In this document: positions 54,753-63,768 of the stretch, piece by piece
Layout: each line of letters starts with the position of its first letter
How positions within the stretch are numbered: the stretch's first letter is position 1
Assembly: GCF_008086205.1 (NCBI RefSeq)
Contig: NZ_VSKK01000001.1
Coordinates: 1,116,001-1,180,000, forward strand
DNA: 64,000 nt
Source of the DNA: Bizionia myxarmorum
GTDB lineage: Bacteria > Bacteroidota > Bacteroidia > Flavobacteriales > Flavobacteriaceae
Direction of reading: 5' to 3'
The notes under the pieces: model-generated
What the model was told of the DNA's origin: nothing
Databases searched by the model: none
What the model saw: the letters and a program-made list of their open reading frames with translations, nothing else
Program-made: the position numbers and the translations under genes

Positions 54753-54781
54753 AACCCCATAAACATTACGTTTATGGGGTT
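54753..54781 (-). terminator. Island-borne terminator for tRNA-Phe
   Basis: AACCCCATAAAC and GTTTATGGGGTT form a perfect 12-bp stem with a 5-nt loop. On the minus strand, just after tRNA-Phe, it ends in a T-tract. It lies inside attR, on the island side. Confidence 0.75.
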
Positions 54782-54784
54782 TTC

Positions 54785-54799
54785 TGGTGGTGCCTCCAG
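54785..54799. repeat. Right attachment site (attR) within tRNA-Phe
   Basis: TGGTGGTGCCTCCAG is the complement of the tRNA-Phe 3' end including CCA, identical to attL at 25669-25683. The tRNA stays whole here because the island replaces the same sequence. Confidence 0.8.
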
Positions 54800-54860
54800 G
54801 AATCGAACCAGGGACACAAGGATTTTCAGTCCTTTGCTCTACCAACTGAGCTAAGGCACC
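54785..54860 (-). tRNA. tRNA-Phe (GAA)
   Basis: The cloverleaf reads GGTGCCT acceptor, D-arm AGCTCAGTTGGTAGAGC, anticodon loop CTGAAAA with anticodon GAA, T-arm with GTTCGATTC, acceptor AGGCACC, discriminator A and encoded CCA. It is 76 nt with CCA. It is the integration target of the island. Confidence 0.97.
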
Positions 54861-54958
54861 AGCGCTAAATGCGGTTGCAAATATAGCGTGTTTTTATTAT
54901 TCACCAAAAGAATTTTTATAAAAAATCGTTTTGTAGTTTTACAACTTTAAAATAAACG

Positions 54959-55690
54959 ATGAATTTAATAATAGATGTTGGTAATACGCTAGCCAAATTA
55001 GCTGTCTTTCAGAACGATGAGTTGATTGATAAGGTCCAAAGTGTTTTAGACGATTTCGAAATTAATTTTGAAATACTTCTAAAAAAGTATCCTAAAATAG
55101 ATAAAGGCATCCTGTCTTCGGTCGGTTTACTTAACAATAAGCAGTTGCAATTGGTTCAAAAAAGCTTAAATGTGCTAATCTTAAATGGCGAAACATCCTT
55201 GCCATTTATTAACAATTATAAAACGCCTCAAACTTTGGGCGTGGATCGGATTGCCTTAGTAAGTGCAGCCGTTAAAAACTTTCCAACTCAAAATATCTTA
55301 ATAATTGATGTGGGAACCTGTGTTACTTATGATTTTCTTTCAGAGGCCAACCATTATTTAGGCGGCGCTATTTCGCCAGGCTTAAGACTTCGATATACGG
55401 CTTTAAATAATTTAACAGCTAATTTACCGTTACTTACTAAAGAGATGCCTGAAACTATAACTGGAGATACCACAAAATCCGCTATTCACTCGGGAATTGT
55501 TAATGGTATTTTGTTTGAAATTGATGGGGTGATAGAAACCTATCAAAATAAATATTCAAATTTAACAGTTATTTTAACAGGAGGAGACGCTAATTTTTTG
55601 TCTAAACAATTAAAAAGTAGCATATTTGCCCATTCTAATTTCTTATTAGAAGGTTTAAACCACATTTTACAATATAATTCAAACGAATGA
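54959..55690 (+). CDS. coaX: Type III pantothenate kinase
   Basis: The 243-residue protein has the ASKHA-fold motifs of CoaX: IIDVGNTLAKLAVF at the start (phosphate loop), GVDRIALVSAA (about 96), IIDVGTCVTYDF (about 118), LGGAISPGL and ILTGGDANFL. It phosphorylates pantothenate as the first step of coenzyme A synthesis, in the cytoplasm, without ATP feedback typical of type I. It overlaps the next gene by 4 bp (ATGA). It is the first host gene to the right of the island. Confidence 0.95.
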   Translation: MNLIIDVGNTLAKLAVFQNDELIDKVQSVLDDFEINFEILLKKYPKIDKGILSSVGLLNNKQLQLVQKSLNVLILNGETSLPFINNYKTPQTLGVDRIALVSAAVKNFPTQNILIIDVGTCVTYDFLSEANHYLGGAISPGLRLRYTALNNLTANLPLLTKEMPETITGDTTKSAIHSGIVNGILFEIDGVIETYQNKYSNLTVILTGGDANFLSKQLKSSIFAHSNFLLEGLNHILQYNSNE

Positions 55691-57000
55691 TTAAAAAACT
55701 GGTAGTAGTTTTTATTGCTGTATTTGCAATTAAAAGTTATGCGCAAGAAGGTACAGCATCACCCTATTCTTTTTATGGAATTGGAAGCTTGAAATTCAAA
55801 GGTACTGTGGAAAATCGCAGTATGGGAGGTTTAAGTATTTACACCGATAGTATTCACCTAAATCTACGAAATCCTGCCTCTTATGGTAGTGCTAATTTAG
55901 CGGTTTATGGTAATGAAAACAGACCGGTTACGTTTTCAGTAGCTGGATCTCACTCCCGATTAAAACTTAAAAGTGATTCTGGAGAAGACAATTTAAAATC
56001 GTCAACCTTCGATTATATATCCATGGCTTTGCCACTTGGAAGGTTAGGAGTTGGTATTGGATTAATTCCATATACATCTGTTGGCTATAAATTGGAAACT
56101 CGAAATAATGACATGAGTTTAAATGAGCGTTTTCGTGGCGAAGGTGGCGTTAACAGAACCTATTTATCTGCTGGATATTATATTAATAAAAATTTCAGTG
56201 TTGGTGTAGATTTGAATTATAACTTCGGAAATATTCTAAACAACACAATTGTTTTTGATTATGATACGAATGATAATACATTATTACAATATCAATCACG
56301 AGAAACAAACCGTTCTGATTTAACGGGTGTTAGTTTAAATTTTGGTTTAACCTATCAAACCATGATTACAGATAATTTAGAATTGAAATCTGGCTTTACC
56401 TATACGCCTGAAACAAGCTTGAAATCTAAAAACAAGCGCGCTTTTAGTTCTATAATTTTCAATCCAGAAACAGGACAAGAATTATTAGTTGATACAATTG
56501 ATGCGGATTTAGCAGCGTCAGGTTTGGATGAAACTGATTTTATTTTACCAGCTAAATATTCTTTTGGTGCTGGTATTGGACAACCAAGAATTTGGTTTGT
56601 GGGTGCTGAATACACCTTCCAAAACACTAAAGATTTTAAAAATGAGTTATATGGTGATGCCGGTGTGGACTATTCCAACAGTTCAACTATTGCATTAGGT
56701 GGATTTTTTATTCCAAAATATAATTCATTTTCAAGTTACTATAAACGAGTTGTTTACAGGGCTGGACTGCGTTATGAGTCGTCTGGTTTGAATATCAATA
56801 ACACCTCTATTGATGAGTTTGGCATATCTTTTGGAGTAGGACTACCAGTAGGAGCTGATTTCTTCTCGAATGCCAACCTAGGTATAGAATACGGAAAGCG
56901 TGGAACTACTAATAACAATTTAATACAAGAGAACTTTTTAAATTTTAGTTTGAGTTTATCCTTAAATGATAGATGGTTCCAAAAGAAAAGATATGATTAA
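55687..57000 (+). CDS. Outer-membrane beta-barrel protein
   Basis: The 437-residue protein has a signal peptide (to AIKSYAQ) and then a run of amphipathic beta strands ending in LSLSLNDRWF. The N-terminal SPYSFYGIGSLKFKGTVENRSMGGL is typical of flavobacterial OmpP1/FadL-like barrels. What passes through is unknown. It is coupled to coaX by overlap and lies 19 bp before a TPR protein that may be its partner. Confidence 0.75.
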   Translation: MIKKLVVVFIAVFAIKSYAQEGTASPYSFYGIGSLKFKGTVENRSMGGLSIYTDSIHLNLRNPASYGSANLAVYGNENRPVTFSVAGSHSRLKLKSDSGEDNLKSSTFDYISMALPLGRLGVGIGLIPYTSVGYKLETRNNDMSLNERFRGEGGVNRTYLSAGYYINKNFSVGVDLNYNFGNILNNTIVFDYDTNDNTLLQYQSRETNRSDLTGVSLNFGLTYQTMITDNLELKSGFTYTPETSLKSKNKRAFSSIIFNPETGQELLVDTIDADLAASGLDETDFILPAKYSFGAGIGQPRIWFVGAEYTFQNTKDFKNELYGDAGVDYSNSSTIALGGFFIPKYNSFSSYYKRVVYRAGLRYESSGLNINNTSIDEFGISFGVGLPVGADFFSNANLGIEYGKRGTTNNNLIQENFLNFSLSLSLNDRWFQKKRYD

Positions 57001-57019
57001 CACCTTTATTACAAAAACT

Positions 57020-58402
57020 ATGAAAACGAAAATCACATTATTAGCCGTGATGCTATTTTTAGGCTTTCAAGCTGTAAATGCGCAACAAGATGAGGAATGC
57101 ATGACCAAGCTCTCCATTTTCTCTGAATATGCTAAAGCGAAAAATTTTGACGCCGCTTATGAACCTTGGATGTATGTTAGAACTAACTGTCCAAAATTAC
57201 ATAAGGCTATTTATAGCCAAGGGTCTGATATATTAGATTATAAAATTAGTAACGCAACAGGTGCTGATAAAGTAAACTTTATTAAGGATTTAGCCAAGTT
57301 GTATGAAGAGCGTCAGGTTCATTTTGCTAGTGATTCGCCAGTTGGTGAATACCAAACTAAAGCGTGTCAGTTACAATATGACAATAAAGAGGCTTTAGGT
57401 CTTTCAGATTTGGAGTTGTACAACTGTTTTGATGCGGTATTTACTTCAGATAAGGAGAACTTTACCAATCCTAAATCATTATATACCTACTTTTCATTAA
57501 TGGTAGATTTATATGATGCGGGTAGTAAATCAGATGCTGACTTATTTAATAAGTATGATGATGTTGCTGAAAAAATTCAAACAGAAGTAGGTAACTATTC
57601 AGAAAAATTAAATGTTCTTATTGAAAAAGTTGAAGCTGGAACAGATTTAACTAGTAAAGAAGCTAGTTACCAAAGATCATATGAAAGTTATTTAAATGCT
57701 TATGATCAAGTTGCAACTGGTGTAGATAAAAAATTAGGAGATCGCGCAAACTGTGAAAACTTAATTCCATTATACCAAAAAGGCTTTGAAGACAACAAAA
57801 CAAATGCGGTTTGGTTACAACGTGCTGCTGGTAAAATGTCTGAAAAAGAATGTACTGATGATCCGTTATTCTTTAAATTAGTAAACGCTTATCATGAAAT
57901 TAGCCCATCGGCAAATTCAGCTTACTATTTAGCAATCTTAAAAGATAAAGAAGGTAAGGTAAACGAAGCATTGTCTTTCTATGAGCAAGCTGTTAGTTTA
58001 GAAACTGATAAATTCAAGAAGGCTAGATTAAACGAAAAAATTGGTGATAAGTTAAGAGGAAAAGGTCGTTATGGAAATGCGCGTACTTATTACATGAAGT
58101 CTTTACAATTAAACCCATCAAACGGTCGTCCACACTTACGTATTGCAGCAATGTATAGCTCAAGTGCAAATGACTGTGGAGATAGCAACTTTAACAAGCG
58201 TGCGGTATTCTGGTTAGCTGCAGACGAAGCTGAAAAAGCTGGTCGTGTAGATCCAACAATGAAAAGTGCCGCTGCACAATCTGCTGCTAGTTACAGGGCA
58301 AATGCGCCACAGAAATCAGAGATTTTCCAATCTGGAATGTCTGGAAAAACTATTAATATTGGATGTTGGATTGGTAAATCTGTTACCGTACCTACAATCT
58401 AA
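57020..58402 (+). CDS. Secreted TPR protein
   Basis: The ATG at 57020 gives a 460-residue protein with a signal peptide (MKTKITLLAVMLFLGFQAVNAQ). Earlier in-frame ATGs would hide the signal. Helical repeats follow. The clearest TPRs are near the C-terminus (AYYLAILKDKEGKVNEALSFYEQAVSLE; GNARTYYMKSLQLNPSNGRPHLRIAAMY). Four cysteines in the mature part may form disulfides. It probably works in the periplasm with the outer-membrane protein upstream. Its stop overlaps the lptC start (TAATG). Confidence 0.75.
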   Translation: MKTKITLLAVMLFLGFQAVNAQQDEECMTKLSIFSEYAKAKNFDAAYEPWMYVRTNCPKLHKAIYSQGSDILDYKISNATGADKVNFIKDLAKLYEERQVHFASDSPVGEYQTKACQLQYDNKEALGLSDLELYNCFDAVFTSDKENFTNPKSLYTYFSLMVDLYDAGSKSDADLFNKYDDVAEKIQTEVGNYSEKLNVLIEKVEAGTDLTSKEASYQRSYESYLNAYDQVATGVDKKLGDRANCENLIPLYQKGFEDNKTNAVWLQRAAGKMSEKECTDDPLFFKLVNAYHEISPSANSAYYLAILKDKEGKVNEALSFYEQAVSLETDKFKKARLNEKIGDKLRGKGRYGNARTYYMKSLQLNPSNGRPHLRIAAMYSSSANDCGDSNFNKRAVFWLAADEAEKAGRVDPTMKSAAAQSAASYRANAPQKSEIFQSGMSGKTINIGCWIGKSVTVPTI

Positions 58403-58959
58403 TGATTGTTTTAAAAAATCATATATACAAAACCATAGTCATAGCAGTTGCTTTGACTATGGTTTTTTCTTGTAAAAACAATTTTGACAACGTTAAAAAA
58501 ATTGGTGTTTCGGAAAATGCGCCTATTGGTGTTGCCGAAAACATGAATTTGAAATATACAGATTCAGGTCGGGTTACGGCCAATTTACGAAGTCCAAAAA
58601 TGTTAGATTTCTCAAATAGAGATTTTCCGTTTTCTGAATTTCCAAATCATGTAGAGCTAGATTTATTTGATGATGACAACCAAAAAAGCACCATTACTGC
58701 CGATTATGCCATTATTTACGATAAAACAGGCTTAATTGATATGCAGGGAAATGTGGTTTTGGCTTCTTCTAAAAAAGATACCTTATATGCCGAACAATTG
58801 TATTATGATCAAAATAGAGAATGGCTGTTTACCAATCAACCTATTACATTTAAATCCAAGGGGAATATTTTAAAAGGTAATATATTTGATTCCAATGTTA
58901 AATTCACGGAAGTTCAACTTACGGAATCAAAAGAAGGTGTTATATTAATTGATGAATAA
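58402..58959 (+). CDS. lptC: LPS export ABC transporter periplasmic protein LptC
   Basis: The 185-residue protein has a lipoprotein-type signal (MVFSC, lipid cysteine at residue 24) and then an LptC/OstA-like beta-jellyroll: MNLKYTDSGRVTANLRSPKML, ITADYAIIYDKTGLIDMQGNVVL and FKSKGNILKGNIFD. LptC bridges LptB2FG and LptA in lipopolysaccharide export. Codons 10-22 contain a strong hairpin-terminator sequence. The start ATG overlaps the TPR stop, and the signal peptide would be lost with any later start. Confidence 0.85.
   Translation: MIVLKNHIYKTIVIAVALTMVFSCKNNFDNVKKIGVSENAPIGVAENMNLKYTDSGRVTANLRSPKMLDFSNRDFPFSEFPNHVELDLFDDDNQKSTITADYAIIYDKTGLIDMQGNVVLASSKKDTLYAEQLYYDQNREWLFTNQPITFKSKGNILKGNIFDSNVKFTEVQLTESKEGVILIDE
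58429..58468 (+). terminator. Hairpin terminator inside the 5' end of lptC
   Basis: AAAACCATAGTCA (58429-58441) and TGACTATGGTTTT (58454-58466) are a perfect 13-bp dyad with a 12-nt loop, ending in six T. It lies 27 bp after the TPR stop, where a terminator is expected, but also within lptC codons 10-22. Confidence 0.7.
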
Positions 58960-58983
58960 CATCAGTATAAAATTAAAGAATGG

Positions 58984-59018
58984 AAACCTCATGAATTGTA
59001 AAGGCATGAGGTTTTTTT
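58984..59018 (+). terminator. Rho-independent terminator after lptC
   Basis: AAACCTCATG and CATGAGGTTT form a perfect 10-bp stem with an 11-nt loop and end in a T-tract, 24 bp after the lptC stop. Confidence 0.8.
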
Positions 59019-59057
59019 ATTTACCTTTGTTTTTAATTTCAACTCAAAATTATCAAG

Positions 59058-59249
59058 ATGAAAATCTTTAAGTTTTTTCAGTATGCCTATTTATTTTTTG
59101 CCGCACTATTTATTTATGTGGCAGTTCAAAAATATATAGACGCCGAAATAATAGATTACTTATCCTTATTATTAGCGGCTACCGCTATCTTTATGTTTTT
59201 CTTTAGGAAGAAATTTAATACACGTTTCGAAGACAGAGATCGGAAATAG
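59058..59249 (+). CDS. Small two-helix membrane protein
   Basis: The 63-residue protein has two hydrophobic segments (about 8-24 and 32-50: YAYLFFAALFIYVAVQKY, YLSLLLAATAIFMFFF) and a basic C-terminus (RKKFNTRFEDRDRK), so both ends are probably cytoplasmic. No named function is known. It is 3 bp before the CorC-like gene in the conserved lptC to ppiD order. Confidence 0.7.
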   Translation: MKIFKFFQYAYLFFAALFIYVAVQKYIDAEIIDYLSLLLAATAIFMFFFRKKFNTRFEDRDRK

Positions 59250-59252
59250 CCT

Positions 59253-60542
59253 ATGAATCCAGATGTTATTATCATAATTACATCCTTAATCCTTTCCGCT
59301 TTCTTTTCAGGTATGGAAATTGCCTACGTGTCTTCTAATAAAATTCACATTGAAATTGAAAAAAAGCAAAGTGGCTTATTGGCTAAAATATTATCCAAAC
59401 TAACCGCCAAACCTTCCAAGTTTATTGCTACCATGCTTATTGGTAATAATATTGCTCTGGTAGTTTATGGTTTTTTTATGGGCGATTTGCTTGTGGCGTG
59501 GTTTAAATCCATGCTGCCGTCCTCTATTGGTATTGTAAATTATCTGTTGATAGATTTTAGTTTGTTCACACAAACAGTGATATCTACACTGATAATCTTA
59601 ATCACAGCCGAATTTCTGCCCAAAGTATTCTTTCAAATTTATGCCAATTCACTGCTGAAAATATTGGCTTTGCCAGCCTATTTCTTTTACCTTTTATTTT
59701 CGTGGGTTAGCGATTTCATTATTTGGATAACCGATTTCGTTCTAAAAAAATTCTTTAAAACAGAAGGCGATCAAGTGCAGCTAGCCTTTACAAAAATTGA
59801 ATTGGGTCATTATATCAGTGAGCAAATGGAATCATCAGAACCGCACGATGATGTAGATACTGAAATTCAAATATTTCAAAATGCTTTGGAGTTTTCAGAA
59901 GTGAAAGCCCGTGAAGTTATGGTACCAAGAACCGAGATAATTGCTATTGACGTAAGTAAATCTTTAAAAGCCATTAACCTTAGATTCACTGAAACAGGTA
60001 TTTCTAAAATATTGGTTTACAAAGAAAACATTGATGAAATATTGGGTTATGTGCATTCCTTTGAACTCTTTAAAAAACCGGCAACGCTTAAATCCATTAT
60101 AAGACCTGTTGAATTTGTGCCAGAAACCATGCTAATTAAAGATGTTTTAAGCGCTTTAATTAAGAAACGCAAGAGTATTGCTGTGGTTTTAGATGAGTAC
60201 GGTGGTACGGCTGGAATAATGACTGTAGAAGATATTGTTGAAGAACTCTTTGGTGAAATAGAAGACGAACACGATACCGTTGTCTTAACCGAAGAAAAAA
60301 TTGATGATGAAAATTACTTATTTTCTGCCCGTTTGGAAGTGGATTACCTCAATGAAACTTACAAGTTAAATTTGCCAGAAAGTGAAAATTATGAAACGCT
60401 CGGTGGCTTAATTGTGGACTTTACAGAAGGTATTCCCGAGAAAGGTGAAATTGTTATAACCGAGGACTTTCAGTTTAATATTTTAGAAGTTTCTACCACA
60501 AAAATCGATTTAGTTAAACTCAAAATTCTAGAGCAAGACTAG
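59253..60542 (+). CDS. CNNM/CorC-type hemolysin-family membrane protein
   Basis: The 429-residue protein has a DUF21 (CNNM) membrane domain (1-180, with SAFFSGMEIAYVSSNK and TMLIGNNIALV), a pair of CBS domains (about 215-335, EVMVPRTEIIAID and VVLDEYGGTAGIMTVEDIVEE) and a CorC_HlyC C-terminal domain (about 345-429). This family is linked to magnesium or other cation efflux and membrane homeostasis. The paralogue GldE of gliding motility has the same build, but nothing marks this one as GldE. Confidence 0.9.
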   Translation: MNPDVIIIITSLILSAFFSGMEIAYVSSNKIHIEIEKKQSGLLAKILSKLTAKPSKFIATMLIGNNIALVVYGFFMGDLLVAWFKSMLPSSIGIVNYLLIDFSLFTQTVISTLIILITAEFLPKVFFQIYANSLLKILALPAYFFYLLFSWVSDFIIWITDFVLKKFFKTEGDQVQLAFTKIELGHYISEQMESSEPHDDVDTEIQIFQNALEFSEVKAREVMVPRTEIIAIDVSKSLKAINLRFTETGISKILVYKENIDEILGYVHSFELFKKPATLKSIIRPVEFVPETMLIKDVLSALIKKRKSIAVVLDEYGGTAGIMTVEDIVEELFGEIEDEHDTVVLTEEKIDDENYLFSARLEVDYLNETYKLNLPESENYETLGGLIVDFTEGIPEKGEIVITEDFQFNILEVSTTKIDLVKLKILEQD

Positions 60543-60641
60543 TTTCCTGATAATTAAAATAATTTATGCCAATTTCTACTTTTATTATTAAATAGAAAAT
60601 GGTATTTTCGCGCACTATATCGTAAAAAATTTAAATGACAG

Positions 60642-62765
60642 ATGGCAGTTTTAAATAAAATTAGACAACGCTCACTTTTCTTAATCTTAATTATTGCATT
60701 AGCATTATTTGCTTTTGTATTATCAGATTTATTTAGAAACAGTGATGCGCTTTCAGCAAAATCTCAAAACGTAGTTGCTACTATTAATGGTAAAGACATT
60801 ACACGTGTAGACTTTATGCAAAAAGTAGAAAATGCAACCCGCCAAATGGGAGGTCAAGCTACTTCAACACAAATAATGAACCGCGTTTGGGAACAAGAGG
60901 TTCGAAATGCTGTTTTAGAAACGGAATTCGAAAAATTAGGTATTACGGTTGAAAGAGAGCAAATGCGTGATATTTTACGTACTAATTTAGCCACTAATCC
61001 AGATTTCCAAAACGAAGCTGGTCTTTTTGACGATAATAAATTAACGGAATACATTGCTAACCTTAAAGCAACTTCAGCCATTGCTTACCAACAATGGATT
61101 GATTACGAAAATTCTATTGCTGTAAACGCGTTGCAGCAAAATTACTTTAACATGGTTAAAGCGGGAATGATTGGAACAATTGCAGAAGGGAAGTTAGAGC
61201 ATAAACTAGAAGGTGATAATGTGGATATTAAATTTGTGCAAATTGCATATGCTTCAATTCCTGATAGTACTATTACAGTTTCAAAATCGGAAATTGAATC
61301 TTATATGAAAAAACATAAGAAACAATACGAAGTTGAAGAATCTAGAGACTTACAATACGTGCAATTCAAAGAAGAAGCATCTGTAGAAGATGAAGCGGAA
61401 ATGGAAAAGGACATTATCAAGTTTAAAACAGATCAAGCGGAATTTGTAAATGGCAGAACTGATACCATTCAAGCGTTTTCTAAAGTTAAAGACCATGTGA
61501 ACTATATTAATTTTGTAGCAAACTCTGACATTAAATTTGACGATCGTTTTATTAAAAAAACAGCTTTACCAGAAGCCGTTGCAGAAGACATTTTCAACTT
61601 AAACGTTGGTGATGTTTACGGTCCATACAAGGATAACGGTTTTATTAAGTTAACAAAGGTTGTTGCAGTAGCGCAATTACCAGACTCGGTTAAAGCAAGA
61701 CATATTTTAATTCCTTTTGTGGGTTCACGTTCACAATCTGAAACTACAACGCAAACGGAAGATGAAGCTAAAAAAACAGCAGATAGTATAATGAGCGTTG
61801 TTAAAGCAGACAAGAAGAAGTTTGTTTCTTTATTAGATTTCTCATCAGATAAAGTAAGTAATGAAAAAGAAGGTGTTTTAGATTGGTTTACATACGATGC
61901 TATGGTTCCTGAATTTAGAGATTTCGCTTTTACAAATGATGAAGGTACTGTAGGTGTTGTGAAATCTGATTTCGGTTTCCATGTTATAGAAATTTTAGGT
62001 CAGAAAAATAAGCAACGTGCTATTAAAATTGGAACTATAGCTAGAAAAGTAGAGCCATCTGAACAAACAGTAAATAATGTGTTTAGAGATGCTTCTAACT
62101 TTGAAATAGGTTTAGAGAAAAAAGATTTTATTGCATTAGCGAAAGAGAAAGATCTTGAAACACGTCCAGTAAATACCATTAAAGTATTAGATGAAAATAT
62201 CCCAGGTTTAGGAAATCAACGTGCTATTACGCGTTGGGCTTTTGAAAGTGGAACGGATATAGGCGATTATAAGCGTTTTAATGTACCAGGCGGTTATGCT
62301 ATTGTACAGTTAACGTCTAAAAATAAAGCAGGAATGATGAAATCAGAAGATGCATCAGTAACAGCTTTGCCAGCAATTCGTAAACAAAAGAAAGCAGAAC
62401 AAATTAAGAGTAGAATTTCTGCTACAACATTAGAAGCTGTTGCTTCTGCTGAAAATACATCAGTGCGTTCTGCATTAGCAATTAATATGAAAAACCCGAC
62501 TATTTCAGGTGCAGGAAACGAACCAAAAGTGGTTGGTTATGCTTTTGGAATGAAAGAAGGTCAAACCTCAAAATTAATTGAAGGAGAAAAAGGAGTTTAT
62601 ATGATTCTTGTAGAAAAGGTTACGCCTGCTGCAGAATTAGATAACTACCAAGGTGTCGCAAATCAAGTGCAGTCAACTAAAGCTAGTGCCGTAAATACTA
62701 ATTTGTATCCAGCCTTAAAAGAGGTTGCTAAAATTGAAGATAACCGCGCAAATACTGTTCAATAA
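60642..62765 (+). CDS. PpiD/SurA-like periplasmic peptidyl-prolyl isomerase
   Basis: The 707-residue protein has an N-terminal membrane anchor (SLFLILIIALALFAFVLSDLF), then a SurA_N_3-type chaperone region with NGKDITRVDFMQKV. A parvulin rotamase domain (about 345-455) has KARHILIPF, GVLDWFTYDAMVPEF and KSDFGFHVIEI. A further chaperone-like region extends to the end. Such proteins help fold outer-membrane and secreted proteins. It ends in a terminator shared with the convergent kinase gene. Confidence 0.9.
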   Translation: MAVLNKIRQRSLFLILIIALALFAFVLSDLFRNSDALSAKSQNVVATINGKDITRVDFMQKVENATRQMGGQATSTQIMNRVWEQEVRNAVLETEFEKLGITVEREQMRDILRTNLATNPDFQNEAGLFDDNKLTEYIANLKATSAIAYQQWIDYENSIAVNALQQNYFNMVKAGMIGTIAEGKLEHKLEGDNVDIKFVQIAYASIPDSTITVSKSEIESYMKKHKKQYEVEESRDLQYVQFKEEASVEDEAEMEKDIIKFKTDQAEFVNGRTDTIQAFSKVKDHVNYINFVANSDIKFDDRFIKKTALPEAVAEDIFNLNVGDVYGPYKDNGFIKLTKVVAVAQLPDSVKARHILIPFVGSRSQSETTTQTEDEAKKTADSIMSVVKADKKKFVSLLDFSSDKVSNEKEGVLDWFTYDAMVPEFRDFAFTNDEGTVGVVKSDFGFHVIEILGQKNKQRAIKIGTIARKVEPSEQTVNNVFRDASNFEIGLEKKDFIALAKEKDLETRPVNTIKVLDENIPGLGNQRAITRWAFESGTDIGDYKRFNVPGGYAIVQLTSKNKAGMMKSEDASVTALPAIRKQKKAEQIKSRISATTLEAVASAENTSVRSALAINMKNPTISGAGNEPKVVGYAFGMKEGQTSKLIEGEKGVYMILVEKVTPAAELDNYQGVANQVQSTKASAVNTNLYPALKEVAKIEDNRANTVQ

Positions 62766-62791
62766 TTTAGTTAGTACTTAAATTATTTTAG

Positions 62792-62825
62792 AAAGGCTTT
62801 ACCAATGTGTAAGGCCTTTTTTATT
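62792..62825. terminator. Bidirectional terminator between ppiD-like and GYDIA genes
   Basis: AAAGGCTTTAC and GTAAGGCCTTT pair with one G-T pair and a 6-nt loop, followed by a T-tract on the plus strand. It lies 26 bp after the plus-strand stop and ends at the minus-strand stop. Confidence 0.75.
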
Positions 62826-63728
62826 TTATAGAATTAAATCTTGGTATCGTAAAATAGTATGAAATCCTTTAGCTTTAAAATAAGCTGTTGGATTTTCTGA
62901 AGAAGACGCTAATATAAAATCACCACCCCAAGCGCCAAGGCTTTTTAGTTCTCCATTAAAATCGGGAAACAAACGGGATTTGACAGTTGGCTGATTAATG
63001 AGTTTTGAAATAATAGACTCATGCTGGATAATTAACGAATTGAAATCTGATAATTCCTTGCAAATAATAATTTGCTCTGTTATTTCACTAATTTCTGAAA
63101 GCGCTAGCGTATTTGTTTTGGACGTTTTTCTATAACTCGCAATCCCATCTCGGCTATTCTGCTTTTGATTTAAATAAACAAAATAGAGATTGTCTTTAAA
63201 AACAGGATTAAAATGAATAGGCTGGATATGTCGCTTTTCATTTATTAACTGATAGGTAATAGCCGTATTGTGTTTTGCACAAGCCATATCATAACCGCTG
63301 CCACCAAATGTTTTGTCTAATAACTGATACGGATCTATTTTTGCCCAATCGGCAATATTGTTTAAAAGCGTAGAAGAAGAACCCAAACCCCAATCTTTAG
63401 GAAATGTTAAGCGACTTTCTATGTCATAACCGGAATTTAAAAATTCTGGATTTAAGTGTTTCGCAGTTTCCAGAATTTGAATTAAACGTTCGGAAATAGG
63501 ATTGTTTTGCAACGCGCTAATTATAGTGCCTTCAGAAATGGTAAAAGTGTCTTCAAACCAAATGGAACCTTTTTCACCCGTGCTTTTCCAAAGAATGCTT
63601 TTGGAGTCTGTTGCTTTTACATCTAAAAATTGCCCGTATTTAGTGGGTACAGCCAAAGCTTTGGCGCCATCCAAAACCACATATTCTCCTGTGAGCAGTA
63701 ATTTACCATTGCTATAAAAGCTTTCCAT
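62826..63728 (-). CDS. GYDIA-family GHMP kinase
   Basis: Started at ATG 63728 the protein is 300 residues. A longer frame would extend into the next gene. It has MESFYSNGKLLLTGEYVVLDGAKALAVP at the start, the ATP-binding GLGSSSTLLNN near 125, and GGSGYDMACAK (the GYDIA signature, here GYDMA) near 150. GHMP kinases phosphorylate small molecules. By similarity and position beside HMG-CoA reductase, a mevalonate-pathway kinase step is likely, but the exact one is not set. Confidence 0.9.
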   Translation of the reverse strand: MESFYSNGKLLLTGEYVVLDGAKALAVPTKYGQFLDVKATDSKSILWKSTGEKGSIWFEDTFTISEGTIISALQNNPISERLIQILETAKHLNPEFLNSGYDIESRLTFPKDWGLGSSSTLLNNIADWAKIDPYQLLDKTFGGSGYDMACAKHNTAITYQLINEKRHIQPIHFNPVFKDNLYFVYLNQKQNSRDGIASYRKTSKTNTLALSEISEITEQIIICKELSDFNSLIIQHESIISKLINQPTVKSRLFPDFNGELKSLGAWGGDFILASSSENPTAYFKAKGFHTILRYQDLIL

Positions 63729-63768
63729 GTTTAGATGCGTATTTTCTGAAGTGATATTTAATTTTTTT

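Larger units (their letters stand above)
25669..54799. mobile_element. Integrative island in tRNA-Phe, about 29.1 kb
   Basis: The boundaries are the two identical 15-bp copies of the tRNA-Phe 3' end. A tyrosine integrase gene begins 177 bp inside the left boundary and points inward. Two 12-bp-spaced TGTTGTCCC repeats occur just inside each end. RteC-like, excisionase-like and DnaC-like genes follow the integrase. No relaxase, coupling protein or conjugation (tra) genes are seen, so it is not self-conjugative on this evidence. The cargo is mostly restriction-modification and other defence-type genes. Confidence 0.85.
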
